The notes beneath the pieces were generated by a model. The model was not told the DNA's origin. It was given only the letters and a program-made list of their open reading frames with translations, and did no database searches. From Candidula unifasciata (Eukaryota > Mollusca > Gastropoda > Stylommatophora > Geomitridae): a DNA stretch of 64,000 nucleotides. The position numbers and the translations under genes were made by a program. The stretch is from positions 249,727-313,726 of the forward strand of contig CAJHNH020005011.1 of assembly GCA_905116865.2 (NCBI GenBank), read 5' to 3'. This document shows, piece after piece, positions 56,831 through 64,000 of this stretch. Numbering within the stretch: the first letter of the stretch is position 1; every line of letters begins with the position of its first letter.

Positions 56831-57006
56831 CAGTGTCAGTGTTGGACCCCTGCAGGAGACCCATGCAGTGTCAGTGTTGGACCCCTGCAGGAGACCCATG
56901 CAGTGTCAGTGTTGGACCCCTGCAGGAGACCCATGCAGTGTCAGTGTTGGACCCCTGCAGGAGACCCATGCAGTGTCAGTGTTGGACCCCTGCAGGAGAC
57001 CCATGC
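56811..57006. repeat. 35-bp minisatellite grown from reverse transcriptase codons
   Basis: About six copies of a unit with GGACCCCTGCAGGAGACCCA then TGCAGTGTCAGTGTT. On minus the unit contains ATGGGTCTCCTGCAGGGGTC, identical to the GLLQGS codons of the adjoining polymerase fragment. 35 is not a multiple of three, so the frame shifts in each unit. Confidence 0.93.
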
Positions 57007-57099
57007 TTTTTTACCCCACCCCCGCAAAACGTCACAGGTTTGCAGCAGGTGAGAGAATATAAACATGCCTAGGCTGACATTCAGACAACTGCAGTGTGC

Positions 57100-57515
57100 C
57101 GCACTCTAGACGGGTGTTACACTCTAGACGGGTGCCGCACTCTAGACTGGTGCCACATTCTGGACTGGTGCAACACTCTAGACTGGTGCCACACTCTAGA
57201 CGGGTGCCACACTCTAGACTGGTGCCACATTCTGGACTGGTGCCAAACTCTAGACTGGTGCCACACTCTAGACTGGTGCCACACTCTAGATTGGTGCCAC
57301 ACTCTAGACTGGTGCCACACTCTAGACGGGTGCCACACTCTAGACGGGTGCCGCACTCTAGACTGGTGCCACATTCTGGACTGGTGCAACACTCTAGACT
57401 GGTGCCACACTCTAGACTGGTGCCACCCTCTAGACTGGTGCCACATTCTGGACTGGTGCAACACTCTAGACTGGTGCCGCACTCTAGACTGGTGCCGCAA
57501 TCTAGACTAGTGCCG
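57100..57515. repeat. 18-bp minisatellite, about 23 copies
   Basis: Unit CACTCTAGACTGGTGCCA, each with a TCTAGA palindrome. Variants ACGGGTG, ATTCTGG and CAACAC recur in order (57138-57170 and 57354-57390), hinting at a 216-bp (12-unit) higher-order repeat. Open frames occur on both strands. Confidence 0.94.
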
Positions 57516-57689
57516 CGCGATCTTGGAAAACACATGTTGATGTGCAGCCATGTAATCACGTCACTCACACACAAGCACACAAGTACTGGCTGTGTTGCTT
57601 TGTTACACATGGTCTTATGGTTACTTGTAATTGACGCCCACTGAATTTTACTTCTCTTAGTTGTCCAGTGTGACGTAATTAGTCGCGTG

Positions 57690-58131
<442 letters not shown>

Positions 58132-59045
58132 GTAGTGGTCACTGTGCGGTGCATCAGTTGGTGGCTGGGAGAGTGTGCTGAAAAAAAAAAAACTTTCCGC
58201 AGACTAGTTTCATTCATGATCAATATCGTCTTTCGTGTCCCTTTAGACGTCACATCATTTCCACAGCTCCTTTTTCTCAGACCGCTTGTTTCCCATTCTA
58301 CTACCTGTTTTGCATTCTTTGCCCATTTTTTCTCAGTGTGCCCAGTATATCTCTACCTTCTTTGTTTTATTGCAGTCGATACGGATATATTTAAATGTAT
58401 AAAAGTTTACTCACTATTGTTCACTGACACACATGATTACAGTTAAAATAACTTCATAACACTGGATGAAACATTAAAACTATAACATTTATTTGGACAA
58501 TTCTAGCTAATAATTAGCTTGGCTATGGTTTGGGATGTTAACAGATGTTTCCCCTTAGCTGTAGCTCAGGTTTCTTTGGTCAGCTTCTAGCTAAGCCTTG
58601 GAGACACATCAGGCAGGCCGACTCTTCCAGTCCAGTCCGGACAATCGGGCATCTGCAGCTACGCTGGGATTTACTTCTGGAACTCCCACCGGGAACTACC
58701 ACCTTGACAACCACCTGTAACTAGAACAATAGAACAGTCCCTATACAAACAGTTTGGAAAGTTCTTACTGGAGACAACAGTGCCTCCAGTCCTCAAACTG
58801 TTACACTACACACATTCTACTGGTATAGAATGGGAATGTTTACAGAACATCAGTTTTATGAATACTTTCAAGCACAAGAGTCACACAATAAGAAAGGACA
58901 TTCATCAGTGCGAATTATTCTAATGTCTTTACACTAGTTCTTTAAGAGGTTAACAGGCTTACACACACATACACACACACCTTTCGTTACAGTCTTCGTG
59001 TACAGGCATCTCGTACATACGTTGTCTAGCATGATCGTTTTAGAA
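58132..59045. other. Unique region, no supported gene
   Basis: About 900 bp of single-copy sequence. The 103-codon plus frame (58135-58446) is hydrophobic with no recognisable domain. A short CA run lies at 58962-58980. Confidence 0.5.
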
Positions 59046-59049
59046 TGAT

Positions 59050-60585
59050 TGACGTGCCAACAGATCGGTTACCTTATGTGTCAACAGCTTGGTTACCTTA
59101 TGTGTCAACAGCTGGGTTACCTTATGTGCCAACAGCCCTGTTACCTTATGTGCCAACAGCTCGGTTACCTTATGTGCCAACAGCTCGGTTACCTTATGTG
59201 CCAACAGTTGGGTTAGCTTATGTGCCAACAGCCCGGATACCTTATGTGTCAACAGCTGGGTTACCTTATGTGCCAACAGCCCGGCTACCTTATGAGTCAA
59301 CAGCTAGGTTACCTTATGTGCCAACAGCTGGGTTACCTTATGTTTCAACAGCTCGGTTACTTTATGTGCCAACAGCTCGATTACTTTATGTGCCAACAGC
59401 TCGGTTACCTTATGTGTCAGCAGATCGGTTACCTTATGTGTCAACAGATCGGTTACCTTATGTGCCAACAGCTCGGTTACCTTATGTGCCAACAGCTGGG
59501 GTACCTTATGTGCCAACAGCTGGGTTACTTTATGTGTCAACAGCTCGGTTACTTTATGTGTCAACAGCTCGGTTACTTTATGTGTCAACAGCTCGGTTAC
59601 TTTATGTGTCAACAGCTCGGTTACTTTATGTGACAACAGCTCAATTACTTTATGTGCCAACAGCTCGGTTACTTTATGTGTCAACATTTGGTTACTTTAT
59701 GTGCCAACAACTCGGTTACGTTATGTGTCAACAGCTCAGTTACTTTATGTGCCAACAGCTCTTTTACTTTATGTGTCAACAGCTCAGGTACCTTATGTGT
59801 CAACAGATCGGTTACCTTATGTGTCAACAGATTGGTTACCTTATGTGCCAACAGCTCGGTTACCTTATGTGCCAACAGCTCGGTTACCTTATGTGTCAAC
59901 AGCTGGGTTACCTTATGTGTCAACAGCTGGGTTACCTTATGTGTCAACAGCTGGGTTACCTTATGTGTCAACATCTGGGTTACCTTATGTGCCAATAGCT
60001 GGGTTACCTGATGTGCCAGCAGCTCGGTTACCTTATGTGTCAACAGCTCAGGTACCTTATGTGCCAACAGCTCAGTTACCTTATGTGCCAACAGCTCGGT
60101 TACCTTATGTTTCAACAGCTCGGTTACTTTATGTGCCAACAGCTCGATTACTTTATGTGCCAACAGCTCGGTTACATTATATGCCAACAGCTCGGTTACC
60201 TTATGTGTCAACAGCTGGGTTACCTTGTGTGTCAACAGCTGGGTTACCTTATGTGTCAACAGCTGGGTTACCTTATGTGTCAACAGCTGGGTTACCTTAT
60301 GTGCCAACAGCTGGGTTACCTGATGTGCCAGCAGCTCGGTTACCTTATGTGTCAATAGCTCAGGTACCTTATGTGCCAACAACTCGGTTACCTTATGTGC
60401 CAACAGCTCGGTTACCTTATGTGCCAACAGCTCGGTTACCTTATGTGCCAACAGCTCGGTTACCTTATGTGTCAACAGCTGGGTTACCTTATGTGTCAAC
60501 AGCTGGGTTACCTTATGTGCCAACAGCTGGGTTACCTTATGTGCCAACAGCTGGGTTACCTTATGTGCCAACAGCTCATTTACCG
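59050..60585. repeat. 24-bp minisatellite with 312-bp higher-order repeat, 64 copies
   Basis: Unit GGTTACCTTATGTGTCAACA then GCTC or GCTG. Nearly all units are exactly 24 bp, so eight-residue repeats stay open: LPYVSTAR on plus (317 and 365 codons) and ELLTHKVT on minus (304 codons). The marker GGGTTACCTGATGTGCCAGC occurs at 60001 and 60313, 312 bp (13 units) apart, with the same order of variants around both. Confidence 0.96.
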
Positions 60586-60718
60586 AAAACAACAAAGCTT
60601 TTCTGTCAAATTAAAGTCCATTTTTTTAGATGTAAGAGTAAGTTGGGTCACAACATCCGTTCAATGCAAACGAATCTGAAGTCTCCCCTCACCCCCCCCC
60701 CCCTTCCTCGAGTGCCTT

Positions 60719-60761
<43 letters not shown>

Positions 60762-60971
60762 CTTTTGTTGTTGTTGTCGATCATTGTATGTAAAGTAGTA
60801 TGAAACAAGCCAGTGTAGGAGGCAAGAAAGTAAGTAATACGAGCAATGTAAACAGACAAGTTGAACTACGACAGAAGTGAAACAAGAAATCACATTTGAA
60901 CCAAGAGATGCCCCGCCAGTCTCAGATCTTACCATACATGGTGGAACAAACGACATCAAAAGAAAAATTTA
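60586..60971. other. Spacer with poly-C and (GT)n
   Basis: Contains a C run (60692-60703) and (GT)n (60724-60759). No gene seen. Confidence 0.6.
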
Positions 60972-61332
60972 AATGCTTAAATGCTATCTTGACATTAAAA
61001 TTCGGCCTGATAAGAGTAAGAAAATGCTGTTCCACTAATCCACTTGGACTGGGTATTAAAATAAACTGGAACAGCTAAAGCATACCAGAGTCATTTTGGA
61101 TCTGAAGCTTCAACTTTATCATCCAAGCTAAGTTTATCCTGTGGATCTTGTAATGCAGACTTCAGTAAAGATGAGGACATAATTCTATAGGTAAGTCGTA
61201 TCAATTACTATGTAGTTTGTGACTCTTTCCATTTGGATGTTTTTTCTAGATGTTTTCCACGTAAATGTAGATGTTTTTAGATATTTTTTGACTCCGTTTT
61301 GGATGTTTTTTGTCCCCAAAAAAGTAGCAACG
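60972..61332. repeat. Dispersed repeat E, copy 2
   Basis: Direct-orientation homologue of 44034-44395. A shared ACCAGAGTCATTTTGGATCT core and GATGTTTTT-rich right end show common origin. Both copies end at AGCAACGCTG/GGCAACGCTG, which probably marks the element boundary. Confidence 0.85.
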
Positions 61333-61494
61333 CTGCTAGCGTTCTCAGTCGGGTATACCGGCGGCTCCATGGATACCGGCCCTATCAGGTTAAGTTGTTG
61401 ACTCCTTCATTGTCGAAAATAGTTATACAGGGTTCTCCTGTTTCTCCAGACAGAATGTAGGGATGTTTATCTACATGACTGTATTTATTTATTT

Positions 61495-61655
61495 TACTGC
61501 CGCAGCCGTCTGGGCCAGAAAGAGTTCAATCATTCTACTGCCGCAGCCGTCTGGGCCAGAAAGAGTTCAATCATTCTACTGCCGCAGCTGTCTGGGCCAG
61601 AAAGAGTTCAATCATTCTACTGCCGCAGCCGTCTGGGCCAGAAAGAGTTCAATCC
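61495..61655. repeat. 41-bp minisatellite, four copies
   Basis: Unit CTGCCGCAGCCGTCTGGGCC then AGAAAGAGTTCAATC. Copies are almost identical (one CTGTC change). Confidence 0.94.
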
Positions 61656-62350
61656 ATGGCAGTAACAACACCAACGGATAGCACAATAAGGAACACATGA
61701 CGTCACCAGATTCAAACCTGCACAATGAGACATCCATGACCTGGTTGACCAGATAGACACAGAAGACATACAATAAAGCACCAACAGTACGAAATAAAAT
61801 AGAAACACAATTCGCTGCCATAATTATAACCGATATTGACAAGGATGAGGCTAGCTCTCTAGACAGAGGTAGAACGTGGCTAATTCAAACTGAACGAACG
61901 AACTTTTCCCTAAGGGTGAAACGGTCGGTAATGCACAAGTGTCTAATTATATAAGAAGATACTTGATATCTCGCAATCCTTAGATATATCTTTATATCAT
62001 TTGTGTAAATGTCACTATAGCACCCCCCCCCCCCCCCCTCCCCATTAACTTCATAGCGTTTGGAGCAGACGTCTGTGGGTTTCCTTTCTGACTTTTGATT
62101 TATCGAATAAGGATTGGGGGGGGGGGGGGGGGGGGGGGGGGGTGTTCCTCTCATTTCATGTCTATTTTTGAAAAAGTGATGTATGGAATTCAAAAAACAA
62201 AATTCAAGTAATTAGAAAGAAAAGCTATTCTGGTGTTTCTCTGTATGTGTGAGTGCGTGTATATGTGGAGGCAATATTATATGCATCTGTATGTTCGGGT
62301 GTGAATAATTGTTTATGTATAAACGTGGGTGTGGATGAGTGTAAATATGT
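61656..62350. other. Unique spacer with poly-C and poly-G runs
   Basis: Includes a C run (about 62022-62038) and a G run (about 62116-62142) some 80 bases apart that could pair. A weak family-T-like end lies at 61888-61935 (minus). No exon recognised. Confidence 0.5.
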
Positions 62351-62374
62351 ATGTCTGTGTATGATGTCTGCGTG

Positions 62375-62377
<3 letters not shown>

Positions 62378-62414
<37 letters not shown>

Positions 62415-62470
62415 AGTGGGGGTGTGTGTGTGAGTGTGTGTGTGAGTGTGTGTGTGTGTATGTATGTTTG
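62378..62470. repeat. (CTGT)n and (GT)n microsatellite
   Basis: Nine CTGT units then GTGTGA/GTGT repeats, next to a family-T end. Confidence 0.93.
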
Positions 62471-62484
62471 TATGTATGTGAAGG

Positions 62485-62550
62485 GCCGAATCTAAAACGG
62501 GCTTGCGTGTCTAATTTGCAACGCTTTGAAAATAAAGTTTGTTCTTTCTG
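62485..62550 (+). mobile_element. Family-T element 3' end, plus copy
   Basis: ACGGGCTTGCGTGTCTAATT, then GCTTTGAAAATAAAGTTTGT. It aligns with 46771-46830. Confidence 0.6.
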
Positions 62551-62594
62551 TTTCAGTCTGTCCGTCTCTCTCCCTGTGTGTTTATGTATGTATA

Positions 62595-62670
62595 TATCTA
62601 AACACACACTCACACACACACTCACACATACAGACACACACACACATATATAAATACAGATATATATACT
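62595..62670. repeat. (CA)n / TATA simple sequence
   Basis: CA-rich tract merging into ATATATAAATACAG; it also forms the simple-sequence tail of the LINE remnant on its right. Confidence 0.85.
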
Positions 62671-62679
62671 GACTTAGTC

Positions 62680-63620
62680 GCTCCTCTTCTACTTTGGGGT
62701 GTAGAGGTTTGCCAGAGAGATCGCCAGACGTCTCTATCAGCAGTTTTCTTTCTGTCTTTGTTCCATTCCAGTCCTCTGTCAGTTAGGGACTGTCGGATGT
62801 TGTCTTCCCAGCGCACCCTGGGACGTCCTGGAGGTCTGGTTCCCTGGTTCTTAGCCTCCCATGCCTACCTGCCATGGTGGTCGATTTTCTCCCATTCTGC
62901 ATACATGTCCAAGCCATCTTAACTGTGACTGATCCACTCGGGTTTGTAAATACTGGGTATTAAGATCTTGACGTATTGTCTAATTGCGGATTTGTCCCTT
63001 TTTGTCACTTGGATCACCTTTCTCAGATATAACATTTATGAGGCCTGAAGCTGGCTTCTGTGAGCTGTTGTCATTGCCCATGACTCACACCCATAGGTCA
63101 GGACTGGTACATAGGTAGAGCGGTAAACAGCCATTTTCGTCCTCCTGCAAATTTCTCTTTTACTAAGAAACCCTCGGTTTATGGCCTGGAAGAGTCTTCC
63201 AGCAGCTGCTTTTCGTGTAGCCAGCTCAGTCTTAATGCCTCCGTTTTGATCTAATACTACTCCAAGGTATTTGAACTGGTTGAACTGCTCCAATGCATAC
63301 TGTCCCAACATGATCTGATCATGATCTCTTGAGATCACCGTGGTTTTAGTTTTGGAGATACTGATGGTCATCCCTCTCTTCTCAAGCTCTTCCTTCCAGA
63401 CAAGTAAGTTAAACTAAAGGTGTGCCTCTGATTTAGCTATCAGGGTCACAAAGCCAGCTCTGATATACAGATTGGTTTCATCTTCCAGAACCCTACAGAG
63501 TACTTCTTTGTCTCCGCCTTACAGGTCTTGATGACATCATCCATCATAAGAATGAAGAGGTAAGCTGAGAGAATTTCACCTTGTCTTACACAACTAGTGG
63601 TCTTCAATTCTTCTCTCTCT

Positions 63621-63696
<76 letters not shown>

Positions 63697-63778
63697 CATA
63701 CATACGCCTCACACTGACTCTCTCCTCTTTCTCATACTCTGCCAGTATTTCACTAATGCCTGATGCATGTTTTGGCAA
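62680..63778 (-). mobile_element. LINE remnant: reverse transcriptase and C-terminus
   Basis: Read on minus from 63778. SCVRQGEILSAYLFILMMDD (palm motif B region) is followed by a break. Then 63371-63036 gives KTKTTVISRDHDQIMLG, FKYLGVVLDQNGGIKTELAT, RREICRRTKM-like residues and YVPVLTYGCESWAMTT. The C-terminus 62822-62683 holds VRWEDNIRQSLTDRGLEWN, DRDVWRSLW and SRRGATKSVYI, ending at GAGCGACTAAGTCAG. These are hallmarks of endonuclease/reverse-transcriptase LINEs of the RTE/CR1-like kind. The FADD motif is lost at the break (63372-63445), and a (CA)n(TA)n tract splits the upstream part. It is a different family from the 37-40 kb LINE. Confidence 0.85.
63624..63692. repeat. (CA)n(TA)n microsatellite inside the LINE remnant
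   Basis: About 19 CA units then 15 TA units. It lies within the palm-upstream part of the LINE, so it arose or inserted after the LINE. Confidence 0.95.
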
Positions 63779-64000
63779 TCAATCAACCAGTTACACATTT
63801 GGACGCCTATAAAACAGGCAAACGAAACCGCCGTCTCTCAGATGTGAAAGGTACAAAGACGGCTCATCAGGACCAGACACGGATGAAAGACAAAACTGAA
63901 TCACACATTTTGTGGGCTCTCCGGGTTGTGAATTCCTTGGCTAATGCTTGCAACAAGTCAACCTCATTGATACCTCAGATGCAGGGCAACGCACCTGACT
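63779..64000. other. Right edge, unassigned
   Basis: Single-copy sequence; may be more LINE upstream sequence, but I could not align it by eye. Confidence 0.4.

Noticed and set aside
59045..60798. 365-codon plus frame and 304-codon minus frame
   Set aside because: They come from the 24-bp array. Both strands are open over the same bases, which argues against a gene. Kept only as an observation about frame retention.

Overview
This window looks like intergenic and gene-flanking nuclear DNA of an animal, probably a mollusc or another lophotrochozoan. That assignment is an inference. It rests on an invertebrate-type Twist transcription factor with introns only outside the coding part, on remnants of several non-LTR retrotransposon lineages, on tRNA-derived SINEs, and on the lack of dense or operon-like coding. 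Roughly half of the 64 kb, by my estimate, is tandem repeat, in more than 35 arrays with units from 2 to 98 bp. Most long open reading frames here are by-products of these arrays.

Layout. 0-10 kb: four minisatellites (30, 38, 56 and 17 bp units), a short LINE tail with target-site duplications, and a broken reverse transcriptase/RNase H element (8.2-10.1 kb). 10-19 kb: GA/GT, CAA/CAG, CTG and GAA microsatellites, a 28-bp array split by a LINE 3' end, and a second LINE fragment. 19.3-26.05 kb: one 32-bp satellite-like array with higher-order structure. 27.04-27.87 kb, minus strand: the only confident host gene, the Twist coding exon, with splice signals on both sides. 29-34.3 kb: 30-, 44- and 27-bp arrays, a second copy of the RNase H element, and a retroelement remnant broken by a SINE with exact target duplications. 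34.3-38.5 kb: a 25/26-bp array rich in E-boxes, invaded by a 48-bp array whose inverted counterpart lies at 37.8-38.5 kb. 37.2-40.6 kb: a decayed LINE whose own coding sequence has been amplified into a 42-bp minisatellite. 42-64 kb: 44-, 65-, 27-, 46-, 48-, 45-, 98-, 50-, 35-, 18-, 24- and 41-bp arrays, a second reverse-transcriptase-derived minisatellite (35 bp), a second SINE, one cysteine-rich candidate exon, and a LINE remnant at the right edge.

I see no multi-gene pathway, defence system or operon. The interest lies in how the repeats arose: two minisatellites grown out of retrotransposon coding sequence, LINE tails sitting inside or beside minisatellite monomers, an inverted pair of 48-bp arrays, and a large E-box-bearing array 6-9 kb upstream of a bHLH gene.
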